Shown here one piece after another: positions 1 to 11,112 of a stretch of 64,000 nt of DNA. The DNA is taken from assembly GCA_036365145.1 (NCBI GenBank), contig JAEOAD010000015.1:37153501-37217500 (forward strand). Reading direction: 5' to 3'. The translations under genes were made by a program, and so were the position numbers. This stretch comes from Orientallactaga sibirica. Taxonomy: Eukaryota > Chordata > Mammalia > Rodentia > Dipodidae. Below the pieces are notes generated by a model. The model ran no database searches and was not told where the DNA came from. It was given only the letters and a program-made list of their open reading frames with translations. The first letter of the stretch is position 1, and each line of letters opens with the position of its first letter.

Positions 1-1955
1 TTCTTGGCACATCTTTTGTTGTTAATTTCTAGCAATACAGCACTGTGATCTGATATCATGCAGGATATTATGTCAGTCTTCCTAAATATATAGAGGAGGA
101 TTTATGACCCAATATATGATCTATTTCAGAGAAGGTTACGTGGACTGTTGAGAGTAATGTATAATTTTGATTTTGGGTAAAATGTTCTATAGATGCCCAT
201 TAGGTCTAATTGGTCTATGGCGTTGTTGTGCTCTCTTCCTTCCCTGTTAATTTTCTGTTTATATGATCTGTCTATTGCCAATAGTGGAATATTGAAGTCC
301 TTAACTGTGATGATGTTGATGGTTATTTCTGTTTTATTGTCATGCACTTTTTGTTTTATGAATTGTGGTGCACCTGTGTTTGGTGCATGAAGATTGATGA
401 TTGTGATATCCTCTTCTTTGAATCGTTCCCATGTAAGAAGTGGCTTTCTTTGTATGTTTTGATTGCTTTTGGTTTGAAGTCTATTTTATACGATATAAAT
501 ATAGCTACACCAGCTTGTTTCTTATTTCCATTTGCTTGGAATATCATTTTCAACCCCTTCACCCTGAGAAGGTGTTTGTCTTTAGTGGTGAGGTGGGGTT
601 CTTGAAGACAGAAAGTTGAGGGGTCTAATTTTCTGATCCACCCTGTTAGCTTATATGTGTGATGGTGAATTTAGGCCATTGATATTTAGGGTAATTACTG
701 TGAAGTTTGATTTAATCCCTTCCATATTATGGTGGTTTATGTGGTTTGGTGTTTTCTTGGTCTTTGTAGTTTTTATTCCTTATTGAAGTTTGGTAATTGT
801 GATCTGCTTCTCGTGGGCACTTGAGGTTGGTTATTTGATTCTTTTGTGTGGAGAATTCCCTAAAGGACTCTGTAGGTTTGGCTTTGTGTTCATATAGTTG
901 TAAAGCTGAGATTTATCATGGAAAGTTTTTCTTTCACCATCTATTATGAGGGCTACTTTTGCTGGGTATAGTAGTTGATTGGATGCCATAAGTTCTTAGA
1001 GTTTGCAGTGTTCCATTCCAGGCTCTTCTTGCTTTTAGGGTTTCCATTGAGAAGCTTGAAGTAATTCTGATGGGGTTTCCTTTATATGTAATGTGTTGTT
1101 TCTCCCTAGCTACTTTTAAGACTTTCTCTTTGTGATTGATGTTTAGATTCTTAATGATAATATGTCTTGGAGAATTTTTCCTTTGGTACAATCTGTTAGA
1201 GTTCTGCTAGCTTCTTGTAACTTGATGGTACTTTCTTTTGAGAGAGTGGGAATGTTTTTTATATACATATATACTTTTGTTGAATAAGTTTTCCTTGCCT
1301 TTGGTCTGTATTTCCTCCCCTTTTGGTATTCCCATATCTAATGTTGGGATACTTAAGGGTATCCCATATTTCCCTAAAGTTGTGTTCACAGAAATTTTTG
1401 AACTTATTGAAACTTTTGAACTCATGATCTGTTTCTCCTGTTTATTCTTCTAGTTTTCAGTTTCTATCCTCCACTTGGCTGACTCTATTCTTGAGAGCTT
1501 CTATAAAGTCTTGGGCTTGTTCAATTTGGTTCATATTTTCTACTGCTTTTTTATGTATAGTTTCCATCCCTCTGTTGAGTTGTTTTCTCATGATATTTTC
1601 TGATTTTCTTAATGCTTCTTGGAGTTCATCTGTGCATTTTTTATGTCCTCATTGAGCCTAGCCAAGTTGGTTATTGAGGTCCTCTTTTATTTTTGCTCTC
1701 CTTCAGATAGTTTAATTGTCTTTGGAACTCTTCCTGGTTCTTTTCTATTAGGTCTAATGTAGTGAGGACACCATTCATACAATTATTGGCTCTTTGGTTA
1801 GTTTCTGCAAGTTCTGGTATTTGCTTGGCCAGGGTTGCATAGCTTATCTCTTCATTTTGGGGTTCTGATCCTATTGTCTCTTGTATGTTTTGATTAGAGA
1901 CATCCATTGTGGGACTGGACAATCTCACTTGATTTATTTGCATCTGATTTTTCAT
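1..1955 (-). mobile_element. L1 retrotransposon, antisense: ORF2 endonuclease part and ORF1
   Basis: Read on the minus strand this is an L1 body truncated by the window edge. Positions 1955 to about 880 encode ORF1. The N-terminal coiled-coil region (1955-1671) starts MKNQMQINQVRL. Next comes an RRM-like part with GIPKGEEIQTKGKENLFNKS near 1300, and then a C-terminal domain with SPRHIIIKNLNINHKEKVLK and TLKARRAWNG at 1191-934. From about 715 to 1 the start of ORF2 follows, with the endonuclease signature NINGLNS and the stretch KMIFQANGNKKQAGVAIFIS at 562-480. ORF1 is an RNA-binding chaperone; ORF2 supplies nicking endonuclease and reverse transcriptase. Frameshifts break both frames, so the copy is dead. 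The sequence is less decayed than the old L1s elsewhere in the window. Confidence 0.85.
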
Positions 1956-1984
1956 GCTATTCCCTTTTCACTGTGGTCTGCCCA

Positions 1985-2330
1985 TCACAATGGTTCAGAA
2001 AGCCTAGAGTGTGGGGCACTAGCCTGCTGGCCTGGGGTGGGGGGATGGCAGTGAGTGTGAGGGTGATGACCTGTGGAATTCAGAAAGGCTGGGGTGAATT
2101 ATACTGGCCTGTGTCCCTGTTCAGGGGTGGGAGGCGGCTGTGGTGAGTGGGATGGTGGTCACAAGTGGGGAGCTCAGAAATGCTAGGGCAGGGACACTGG
2201 CTTGCTAGCCAGGATTCTTGTTCAGGGGTGGGGGGACAGTTGGCAAGTGGGACAGTGATCATGCATGTGGGGCTCAGAAAGGCTAGGGCAGTGATATAGG
2301 CCTGCTGGCCTGGGTCCCTGCTCGGGGGTG
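1985..2330 (-). repeat. Tandem monomers in the L1 5' UTR (promoter)
   Basis: About four imperfect tandem copies of a 90-100 bp GC-rich unit lie directly upstream (minus strand) of the L1 ORF1 start. In plus orientation, recurring anchors are TCAGAAAGGCTAGGGCAG at about 1994, 2080, 2172 and 2272, GCCTGCTGGCCTGGG, and GTTCAGGGGTGGG. The last unit is partial. Monomer arrays serve as RNA polymerase II promoters in mouse L1 subfamilies; promoter function here is inferred from position and structure. Confidence 0.75.
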
Positions 2331-2571
2331 GCTGTGTGCCACTATTGCACTTGTGTGAGCATCACATCAGGTTGTTTGCTGCTGAGTAACTAGACCTTGA
2401 GTTGCTTAGACAGATTTTGGTCATTTTCCCCCAGTAGTTTATGTAGCACCTTCTAGCACTAGATGAGCTGACTGTCTGGGGACTGGTTCCCTTCCAGATT
2501 CCTGCCAGGTCTCTCCATATTCTGTACTGACAGCATATGGTGTCTTTGCACTGCTACCATTCTTAAAACCC
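2331..2571 (-). mobile_element. L1 3'-UTR-like fragment abutting the L1 5' end
   Basis: From TGTGTGCCACTATTGCAC onward this segment matches the antisense L1 3'-UTR copies at about 40410-40650 and 44370-44600 through the same landmarks: CACATCAGGTTGTTTGC, TAGCACCTTCTAGCACTAGA and CTGTCTGGGGACTGG. It follows the monomer array with no gap. The likely explanation is that the antisense L1 at 1-2330 inserted into an older L1 3' UTR. Confidence 0.65.
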
Positions 2572-2619
2572 TCATTAAAGCCTTAAATATTAACTGTGAT
2601 TACCATACTTCTATGTACC

Positions 2620-3110
2620 CTCCTATCTTGGGAAAAATTGAAAGAATGAAACAAACTCTTAAGCAGCAAATCACTAGACTTATTCTAGAAACTATTTACC
2701 TGTAGATTTGCTTCAAATGTGACTGCTTCTCCTAAAGACTTGGGCCTATCCCCTTGTAAAATAGTGCATAGACAGCCATACTTTGGTAGAAGTACTGATC
2801 TCACAACTATTAAAACTAAGGACCCAACTTATCTATAAAATATGTGTTGGATCTCTCTTATACTCTGCTTCTTATTGGTTACAGGATCTCCAAGACAGTC
2901 ACCCTCATGGGAGTTTCCTGCTCACTAACTCAGGACCAATTGTTTATAAGGTTCTGGAAGGAGAACAAGCTGGAACTGGTCTGGGAGGGATCCTTTTTGG
3001 TGCTGTTAACTACAGACATTGCTATGCATACAGCAGAAAAAGGGTGGACTCATTATATTTGTATGAAGAAGCTGATGAAAAAAAACTTGACAGAAAACAG
3101 TCAGGCCAGT
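2620..3110 (+). pseudogene. Class I (gammaretrovirus-like) integrase C-terminal fragment
   Basis: Translation in shifting frames gives GKIERMKQTLKQQITRLILE near 2630-2690, which resembles the end of a retroviral integrase core. Further on, WEGSFLVLLTTDIAMHTAEK and GWTHYI near 2980-3060 match the SH3-like C-terminal domain of gammaretroviral integrases (pattern W-K/E-G-P/S-x-L-V-L-L-T-T). Several stops and frameshifts separate the blocks. I see no clear env downstream and no adjacent matching LTR. This is old retroviral debris; the class assignment rests on motif resemblance only. Confidence 0.55.
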
Positions 3111-3968
3111 GAGATGTATAAAAATAAGCAGAGGATCCCTTGAAATTAACATTAAGCTCAAAAAAGTTCTTCCTCTGATAAATAATCTTAAACCTTCCCA
3201 TTTGCCTGTTGCAGCATATTTTGGTGTTGCCTTGTTTGCAATTCCCTTTTTGATTTTTACAATTCTGGTTCCATTTTGTCTTCTGGTAAAATTGCAAGGA
3301 AAACTTTTAATTTGCTTATTATGGAATAAAAAAACAATAGGCCACTTGATGTTTAATGTAATTAAAGTAACTTATCCTCTAAGTGTTGAATTTGTGATAC
3401 ATGTTTAGTTCTAGCCTTTGGAAATTTAGAAGTAGAGAGATAACTTTCTGGAATGGACTGATACATGGATCCTGAGTTTTCTCCTTGAGGATGGCATTGA
3501 TCTTCCTCTCCATGTCATAACATAGATAAAGAGTGGTGGACTGACTATAACAAGGAGAGATACATACTACAGGGACATAGTAACCTCTAGTACCTGTCTT
3601 AGACATCTCTAAAAATATTGTAAGTGGATATGCTCCAAGTAATTGTCAAAATCACCATAAAGCCCTCTTCATCTAGTGATAAGTAAACCTCAAGAATTAG
3701 ACCAAGAACTATGTATCCTTAGATCATATGGGCTTAGAGTTAACTAGTTGCTGTATTAGCCCTTCCTCTAAATTAGAAATTCTTAAAAATGACCCTGATA
3801 ATGTACTTATAATAGAAGTCAAAGATTAAAATTATACTATGGAGACTTTTGAAATTGGGCTGAATGCATTCTGCAGTATGAGATGGCCATGAACCTATGT
3901 GAACAAGGGATGGAAGGTTATGGCTTAAAAGTGGTATGTTTGAATGTCAACCTGTCAAGAGTTGGACT
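3111..3968. other. Unassigned stretch between the ERV fragment and an LTR
   Basis: No gene was recognised. A 99-codon open stretch at 3109-3408 (+) has a hydrophobic middle but no family I know. It may be the decayed start of a retroviral env or internal LTR-element sequence, since it lies between an integrase fragment and an LTR. The last 20 bases before 3969 include GAGTTGGACT, which resembles a polypurine tract position. Confidence 0.3.
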
Positions 3969-4329
3969 TGTGATTGCTAATCTCAGTTATGTACTTGACT
4001 AGATTTAGAATCCTCATGGAAACTAATCTGTGGGAAGCCTATGTGTAATTTTATGATTAGGTTAATCTAGTGGTTCCACCATTCCATAGGCTTTGGTATT
4101 ACAGTTCATGGAAAGGAAAAAGCTATTTGTGCACCAGCATCCATTGCTGTCTGCTTCCTGATTGAGGATATAATGTGACCTGTTGCCTCCTTTGCCATAC
4201 TTGCCCTGCCAAGAGGGTGTATATAGTCAACTGTATTCCAAAAATAAGACAAAACAAACAAACAAAAATCCTTCCTTAAGTTGCTTTTGTCAGGTATCTT
4301 GTTATAGCAGTGAGACAAATAACTAATAC
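3969..4329 (+). repeat. ERVL/MaLR-type LTR
   Basis: The segment begins TGTGATTGCTAATCTCAG and ends GACAAATAACTAATAC, typical termini of rodent ERVL-type LTRs. The block CTTAAGTTGCTTTTGTCAGG just before the end is also characteristic. An AC-rich simple tract (AAACAAACAAAC) sits at about 4252-4265. Whether this is a solo LTR or the 3' LTR of the fragment upstream cannot be decided here. Confidence 0.6.
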
Positions 4330-4739
4330 CTCATCAAAAATCATGTGGCTGTAGCTGTATAGGTTTATATTTGAGTCCTTATTCTATTCCTTTGACCTAC
4401 ATGTCTGTTTAGTGCCAGTACCATGTTCTTATTACTGTGGCTCTATAGTATAGCTGTAAATTACTGTAGTAATAACTCCACCATTGTTTTTTGCTTAGAT
4501 ATCTACTGGTTGGGGTATCTGCTTTACATCTGCCATTCATTTTTAATGTCATTAGATACAATATATATAGCAATAATTTTAAGGCATGTTATTTATTAAA
4601 ACCTACTTATCTTGTTATAATAGTAAAAGAAAATATTTGTCTTTTTTGAATGTCAGTGAAAATTAATATTTAATTTTTACATCTTTTTCAATTTGAGAAG
4701 GCAAAATGATTTTTTTTTTTGTTTTAAGAATGGAAAATT
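4330..4739. other. Intron, no gene
   Basis: AT-rich intron sequence with a T10 run at about 4711. No coding or repeat signature was recognised. Confidence 0.5.
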
Positions 4740-4938
4740 GAGCTAGAGGGATGGCTCAATGGTTGAACCACTTTCATGAAAAGACTAACAACCCAGATTT
4801 GATTCCCCAGTACCCACATAAAGCCAGATGTACAAAGGGATTCATGCATCTAGAATTCATTTGCAGTGGCAAGAGGCACTTGCATGCCTGTTCTCATTGT
4901 TTCTTTCTCTCTCCTTGTAAATAAATGAACAAAAATGA
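4740..4938 (+). mobile_element. tRNA-like SINE
   Basis: The diverged head GAGCTAGAGGGATGGCTCAA is followed by the family landmarks: CCAGATGTACAAAGGG, the CT-rich block and the AAATAAATGAAC tail. It is an older copy. Confidence 0.75.
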
Positions 4939-4993
4939 ATTGAAAGTTATTAAGCATAATACTGTATTATGTGCTTTAATTTAAACTATGTTT

Positions 4994-5225
4994 GGGCTGG
5001 ATGGATTGCTTAGTGGTAAAGACCCTCGCCTGCAAAGGCAAAGGACCCAGATTCAATTTCCCAGGACCCATGTAAACCAGATGCACACAGTAGTTCTGGA
5101 GTTTATTTGCTGTGGCTGAAGGCCCTGGAATGCCCATTCTCTCTCCCCCACCTTCCTCTTTCTCTTTGTCTCTCAAATAAAATAAAATAAAATAAAATAA
5201 AATAAAATAAAATAAAATAAAATAT
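4994..5225 (+). mobile_element. tRNA-like SINE with (AAAAT)n tail
   Basis: Head GGGCTGGATGGATTGCTTAG, CT-rich block, then a pure AAAAT array at 5174-5223. Near-perfect target-site duplications TTAAACTATGTTT (4981-4993) and TTAAACTATATTT (5226-5238) bound the insertion. Confidence 0.85.
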
Positions 5226-6318
5226 TTAAACTATATTTGATTAAACTATACCAGCTGTTAGTGGTTAGTGCTATGTAGCTTGAACTGTAATTTCTTCTTA
5301 TGTATTTGTTATAAAGCTTTGGAGTTATTTTATTTCTCTATGCCTGCCTGTGGTTGTCCTTGAACATAAAATGAGGATAGTAACAGTACCTACATAATAC
5401 ACGTTGTTGTAATGATGAAATAGGTTAGTATACATGACATTTAGACAGTATGTTGCATAAATAACACTTGTTTTCTATTAAATATTAAAACATGGATATT
5501 TATTGTAAGAATTAATTATAATTATTGAAATTATTGTTAATTTTGACTATAAAATAAATATTATTTAATAGATCATTTGATATAAACTATATTAACTACA
5601 ATTATTTAATAGCAATTGTATATTTCTATTAATATTGATCATTAATATTTATTGTAATTAAGTATGTTAACTATTGTATAATACATGGTTATGTTATACA
5701 ATAATTAAATAAATTAATATCTTATTATTTTCTATATCAACTATATGTGAGCTAAAATGAATATTAATCTTATTTATGTTGTAGGAAAAAAGTTTTCTAT
5801 TCAATATATTTTCAATAGATATATTTCTTATTCTGTAATTAAGAGAATTGTTGTTGGAAAAACTTAAATGAAGTTTTAAAGGTCACTCAGAAAATGTGAT
5901 ATCTAAAACTAAGTCTTCTGACCTAATGTGAATTACCACTGTGTAATAAATACCTGCATTCTATAATAGATGTCTTAGTAATCAGTTTTGGAGGATAATA
6001 ATTGAAAACAAAACCTTTAATTAGGGTATATCCTTGAGAACTCTGAATGCAATTGAAAGGACAACTAATATGAAAGTCCTTGGATCTGATCAATGCATAT
6101 ATGCACTTTCACATCAATGTAAGCTTTTTAGGATGAGGAGAGTTCATGGGAAGTAACTGTCTAGTTCTGTAAGAAGGAATAAATTTGGGCTATGAAGCCA
6201 AATTTTAATGAGAGCAGATAAAAGCAACATAAAACTGGTACATTACTTTGGAGGGTCAATTTACTGTTTTAGATCACTGATCAATGCTAAGATCAGGCGA
6301 CTTAAGAATGTTATAGCT
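5226..6318. other. AT-rich intron
   Basis: No gene. The part at 5480-5830 is very AT-rich, with many TTAAT/ATTA runs. The right target-site duplication of the preceding SINE and the left one of the next SINE (6304-6318) lie at its edges. Confidence 0.5.
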
Positions 6319-6573
6319 CTGGCTGGAGGGATGGCTTAGCGGTTAAGGCACCTGCCTCCTAAGCCTAAAAATGCTGTTTCCAATCTCTAGGGGTTCCAAT
6401 CTCCAGGTCCCACGTTTAGCCAGATGCAAAGTGACACAAGGGTGCAATGCCGCACTTGCCCACAAGGGGGGCGCATGCATCTGGATTTCATTCGCAGCAG
6501 CTGAGAGGCCCATCTCTATCTGTCTTCCTCTCCCTCTCTGTGTCTCTCTCTAAAAAAATTATGTTTAAAAAAG
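6319..6573 (+). mobile_element. tRNA-like SINE, variant with internal duplication
   Basis: This copy carries CACCTGCCTCCTAAGCC in place of the usual CTTGCCTGCAAAGCC, and a tandem GGGGTTCCAATCTCCAGG-type duplication at about 6378-6408. It is flanked by a perfect 15-bp target-site duplication AAGAATGTTATAGCT (6304-6318 and 6574-6588). Confidence 0.88.
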
Positions 6574-6963
6574 AAGAATGTTATAGCTGTAAGAGTCTTG
6601 GAGGTTATATGACTCAATATTTACTTTGAGAAAGTAAACAGCTTAGCCATTTCAAACAGTTGAAGCTAATGGAAGGAGAATCTAGGTTTCCTAGTGTCTA
6701 TCTAGTTCTGTATTTATGATAGTATACTTGATGCTTAGAAAAAAATGAGTGACATGCCGATAGAACTTTCCAAAGAAGGAATTTAAAACTTTGGTACATA
6801 TAAGTTTAAAGTTTAATTCCAAGTGTTCTTTTGAGGTAGCTACACTAAAGCTTATTTTAAAGCAGAATATTGCTCTGTTTTTAAGAGCAACATGGTACTA
6901 ACTTCTCAGTCAGTTGCTCTGATGCTATCTATAATCATCTTGACTCTTTAAAAACTGCTAATT
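6574..6963. other. Intron, no gene
   Basis: Plain intron sequence between two SINEs. Nothing was recognised. Confidence 0.5.
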
Positions 6964-7186
6964 GGGCTGGAGAGATGGCTTGGTGGTTAAGCACTTGCCT
7001 ATGAAGCCTAAGGACCCCGGTTCAAGGCTGAATTCCCCAGGACCCACGTAAGCCAGATGCAGAAGGTGGCACATGCATCTGGAGTTCGTTTTCAGTGGCT
7101 GTAGGCTCTGGTGCATCCATTCTCTTTCTCTCTGTCTTTCTCTCTCTCTATATATATATCTGTTGCTCTCAACTAAATAATTTATA
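6964..7186 (+). mobile_element. tRNA-like SINE
   Basis: Head GGGCTGGAGAGATGGCTTGG, then GGTTCAAGGCTGAATTCCCC, AGCCAGATGCAGAAGG, and the CT-rich block followed by a short TATA run. The tail is degenerate. Confidence 0.85.
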
Positions 7187-7933
7187 AACTAAAGAATTTA
7201 TAAAAGCTGCGAACTATGTAGTTTGGCAATTGAACAAATTCTGCTTTCAATTTTAATTTCATCAAATTGTTAGCATTTTGTTTAATGTACTCATTAACAT
7301 ATCAGACAATAGAGACAAACAAACAATGGAAGTGACATTTATGATTATGCTTAACAAATATACTGGTATAGAAAAATGGTACTTAAATTTCATGGCTGAA
7401 ATTTAGAATTATTTTTTAGGTAACAACTAATAATTTTTGTTTAAAACATTACATCTCATTTAACATGTTCTAAGAACACTTGGAATGTAACCCCTATGAT
7501 ACAAACTGTATAAGGCCCAGTATATTAAGGCCCAGTATATTAGAACTAGTGTATATACCGTAAATTTAATATAAAATGAAAAAGATGTTAACCTCATTTT
7601 TCTAACTAGAAATCTGAAGCTTGTGATTCATCTCTTGGATTGTCAGGGCTTACTACAGGCTTCATATAGCAGCCTGATTTGTTATAGATGGTTGTTGCAC
7701 AATAGGTCTAGATCATAAGGGCCAGGCAGAGATCTTCATAGCGTTGCCTAAGACTAGCTGAAATTCTTCCTCACTCTGGGATAAGTTCAGTGTTTACAGC
7801 CTGACAATACTGAATCTAACAGTGTCAAACAAAGATGAGTGCTAATATAAGAGCTCACAATGTTTAAATAATATATTATCTCACTGAATAAACTTGTATT
7901 AAAATACAGTTTTCTTATTTTTTTATTTACCAG
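7187..7933. other. Intron upstream of the AGBL4 exon
   Basis: Apart from the 15-bp tandem duplication there are no repeats I recognise. The last 30 bases form the T-rich tract and CAG acceptor used by the AGBL4 exon. A branch-point A cannot be fixed by eye. Confidence 0.6.
7511..7540. repeat. Perfect 15-bp tandem duplication
   Basis: TAAGGCCCAGTATAT occurs twice head to tail, at 7511-7525 and 7526-7540. A short intronic duplication with no apparent function. Confidence 0.9.
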
Positions 7934-8058
7934 GTAACCTTGGCCGGGTAGACCAGGTCTCTGAGTTTGAGTATGATCTGTTCATTAGGCCGGATACCTG
8001 TAACCCACGCTTCCGAGTCTGGTTCAACTTTACTGTTGAAAATGTGAAAGAGTCACAG
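7934..8058 (+). CDS. AGBL4: AGBL4 internal coding exon (cytosolic carboxypeptidase 6)
   Basis: This 125-bp exon is the only host coding sequence I can support. It opens in phase 2 (two bases finish a codon) and then reads 41 codons without a stop, including RVDQVSEFEYDLFIRPDTC and PRFRVWFNFTVENVKESQ, which I recognise as the N-terminal region of AGBL4/CCP6. This part precedes the zinc carboxypeptidase domain, so no catalytic residue lies here. By family knowledge, CCP6 is a cytosolic M14 metallocarboxypeptidase that removes glutamates from polyglutamylated tubulin and other proteins. The acceptor is a T-rich tract ending TTTACCAG at 7926-7933. The donor is CAG/GTGAGA at 8058/8059. Neighbouring exons are not in the window, which fits a gene with very large introns. 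The reading frame is intact, so I take it as an exon of a working gene, not a processed copy. The exon number was not determined. Confidence 0.93.
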
Positions 8059-8395
8059 GTGAGAGAAATGGTGGATACCTTCAGGATACCTTGAGTGTGT
8101 TTTGCATTTCTTTTCCTTTAGGGATATAATGAGTAGTAGATATAAAATAATGACTAGTAGAATATAATCTCATATATATCTTTAGCAGTGGCAGTTTTGT
8201 TCCAAGAGACACAAAGAAATAGGTAATGTTTGTTGGGTTGTTTTTGAATGGGTATTAAATAATTTAAACATATATCTAAGAATCAAGTGATCATTATTGA
8301 TTAAAACTATTAGTGTATTCAAAGCTCCCTTGTGGGACACTATCAGGAAACATGGGAAGTTACTTGTGAGGCATAGGTAAGATGCTGTATGTCTT
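8059..8395. other. Intron downstream of the AGBL4 exon
   Basis: Starts with the GTGAGA donor. No further gene or repeat signature was seen before the L1 fragment. Confidence 0.6.
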
Positions 8396-8662
8396 CTTTT
8401 TTCTTTTTTTATAAGTTATGTATATAGTATATATACTGCCATGATGGTACCATCGTTAGCCTTCTTCCTGTCCTCCCCCCAGTGGGTAATGTGGGTCTTG
8501 CCTTATGGGGGTAGCCATCAGTTATGCAGGAGAAGCAATGACTCTGTGCATAATGACCCAACTCATGGCTCTAACAATCTTTCCGCCCCTCAGATTTTCC
8601 CTGAGCCATGTTGGGTTCATTTTAGGTCTATTTCAATAATGAGTTTTTGTGAGTCTCTGTAA
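8396..8662 (-). mobile_element. L1 3' UTR fragment, family A
   Basis: A T-rich start (the poly-A on the minus strand) precedes TATATACTGCCATGATGGTA and GGGGGTAGCCATCAGTTATG. The same sequence recurs at 43690 and, in part, at 11560 and 39890. Severely 5'-truncated copy. Confidence 0.8.
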
Positions 8663-9386
8663 ATCAGATTTGATATGTCTTCTTAGTGAAAATTCAGGAA
8701 AGACATTTCTCACTGGCCTCATTTTCAAAAAAAAAAAAAACTTTTCTTATTCAACAATATTTTTAAGATTAGAAGATTCTTATAACTAAGTATTTTTTCT
8801 GTGTTTTTACTGCTTGGAAACTTAGAGGCTATTTTATAGCTTTCTTTAGCAATTGTAAAAAATAATTGTGCTTTTGTGTGCTGTTTAAATTTTATGAATG
8901 AATTAATCTGCTTTAGCCATGATTTCTTCAGCTTCACTTTCTAAGAGTACGTATTTATAATCCTGCGGAATTCCTCTTTTGCATGAGTGAATACTAATGA
9001 AAATAGAATGATAACATACCTATGCTTTGAATAAACATTAGCCAACATCTAATTCCAAGTAATATGTTATCATTCTGTTATATTAAGACAGCTAATCATA
9101 GAAGACTTTGCAGATATAGTGATTTTATGATTCTTATCAGTAGATTAATCCAATATCCTCCTTTGTCCCTCCAGGATGTCTCTTTCTAGTATATTTGGGA
9201 GAAAGTGAGGAAATAGTTCAATTTTTTGTTTGAGTCAACCCTACTTGCTTCTACCTGGTGGCTTGCTTCACCTGTCTCAGCTGCAATTTGATTTACATGT
9301 TAGGAACTTTCTAAAATTTTGAGCCTCCAATTTATTCTTTAGAAAGTGGTCCCATCATATTGCCTTCAGCAAAAGATGGAGAAGCA
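8663..9386. other. Intron, no gene
   Basis: AT-rich intron with an A14 run at about 8728. Nothing was recognised. Confidence 0.5.
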
Positions 9387-9606
9387 GGGCTGGAGAGATG
9401 GCTTAATGGTTAAGGTGCTTGCCTGTGAAGCCCAAGTACCCATGTTTGACTCTCCAGGTCCCATGTAAGCCAGACACAAGGTGATGCAAGCACACAAGGT
9501 TGCATAAGCACACAATGTTGCACACACATCTGGAGTTTGATTACAGTGGCTCTACCTCCCTCCTTCCCTCTCTCTCTGTCTCCCTTACTTTCTCACATTA
9601 AAAAAA
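9387..9606 (+). mobile_element. tRNA-like SINE
   Basis: GGGCTGGAGAGATGGCTTAA head. A local duplication around AAGCACACAAGGTTGCAT / AAGCACACAATGTTGCAC (9488-9521) is private to this copy. The tail is a short A run. Confidence 0.85.
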
Positions 9607-10656
9607 GGCCAGTCTGTTGGGCAGCTATTACACTTTACTACTATCTATCTTAACTCTTTACAATACTACTGATAGGGCTTGCTCTGATAAAAGAGTTGGA
9701 ACTAATATTTGTTCCATCTCTCTGGGCTCTACCTACATAAGCAGTACCAGTTTATCCTTATAACTAAAAGCCAAAATAAAATATATTCATATGCTTTCCT
9801 GAGCCTGATGCTTTATTCAACCTCTTTCTGTGGACCACTGTCTTATCAACTCTAATCAGATTATATGGTCATGGAAATGAATCTCAAGAAAGCATAAAGA
9901 TCTACCAGAAAGATACAGTATGCATCCATAACATACAGGATATTTGTTTTCATAGTTGTCTACATGAGGCAGAATGGTTTCACTATTAAGCTTGACTTGT
10001 GAGATTGCTTTTATAATGTCTCCTCCTATAATCTCTCTTCATATCTTTCCAATTTCCGTTAAATGAGAACTGCATGAATTGTAATCTAGTCAAGAACCTT
10101 ATTTAGGGCTTACTACTAGCAGACTAAAAATATTAGTCATTACAGGCAGACTCCATTAAATGAATGTTTATATATGATGGACAAGCTTTGTGGTTATTTT
10201 TCTTGATGTTTTTCAGAAGAGATAAAAGTTTGCAATATGTGGTGCTATATCTCAGAAAAGATATATTAACCTTCCAAAAGTAGTTGATAAATAGAACATT
10301 TTCAAGAGTTGATGAAAACTAAATATTCTGATACCTGAAGAAACAGTAATTTTCTCTCTGCAAACTGCTATTAAATATTTTTATGTGGAAATACATTATT
10401 GAGGCAACAGAACACTAGTATAATGTGAAAGCAAATCTTTCTATTTAAATACTCATGATATAATTTTAGCCAATAAGAGAAAATAAAATGGTATGTCTGA
10501 GTTATTTAAACTGTGTTTTCACTCCCTTATATTACTTTTTTATCTCCATAAATTTGTCTTCATCATTCCTGACTATAAATAGGGTAGCTGATGCTCAATA
10601 TAGTAAACCTGAAAAATATAATTATTAGAATTAGAAAACTGGTGCTATGCATTTGT

Positions 10657-10700
<44 letters not shown>

Positions 10701-11112
10701 CTATCATCTTACTACTTTGACACAAATGGTAGCAATTTTGAATATATTTTCTATGAGTATATATTTTCAGTTTCATTTTTGGTGTATGATTAAATTTGTG
10801 TTATATGCACTTGTACATCTTGTTTCTAAGATCCTAAGCATTGTTGCAAGTAATTTTCTCATTAAAATCTTGTGGATATGGTTAATAGCTGTTTATTATA
10901 GTGCTATTTCCTTATTCTTAGACATAAAGACTATTTCCTATTATTTATTATGGTAAAAAATACTGTTGTGAACACTTTTATGCAGGAAATGCTGCCCAGA
11001 TTTCAATTTGCTTCTACAGCACAATTTTATATAAGAGACACTAATGCACAAATGATATGCACATTTTAGAGAACCTTTATGCATATTCCTGAACTATTAC
11101 TCAAAGGTCTTT
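9607..11112. other. Intron, with (CA)n microsatellite
   Basis: No gene. A (CA)n tract of about 39 bp occupies 10659-10697 and should be polymorphic. An open stretch running through the CA tract is an artefact of the dinucleotide repeat. Confidence 0.6.
10659..10697. repeat. (CA)n microsatellite
   Basis: About 19 uninterrupted AC dinucleotides. Confidence 0.97.

Noticed and set aside
5174..5223. Regular AAAAT array that might be taken for a CRISPR-like or regulatory array
   Set aside because: It is the simple-sequence tail of the SINE at 4994, bounded by the target duplication.
10591..10956. A 121-codon ORF with a polar His-Thr run
   Set aside because: The run is the translation of the (CA)n microsatellite; the rest is AT-rich intron.
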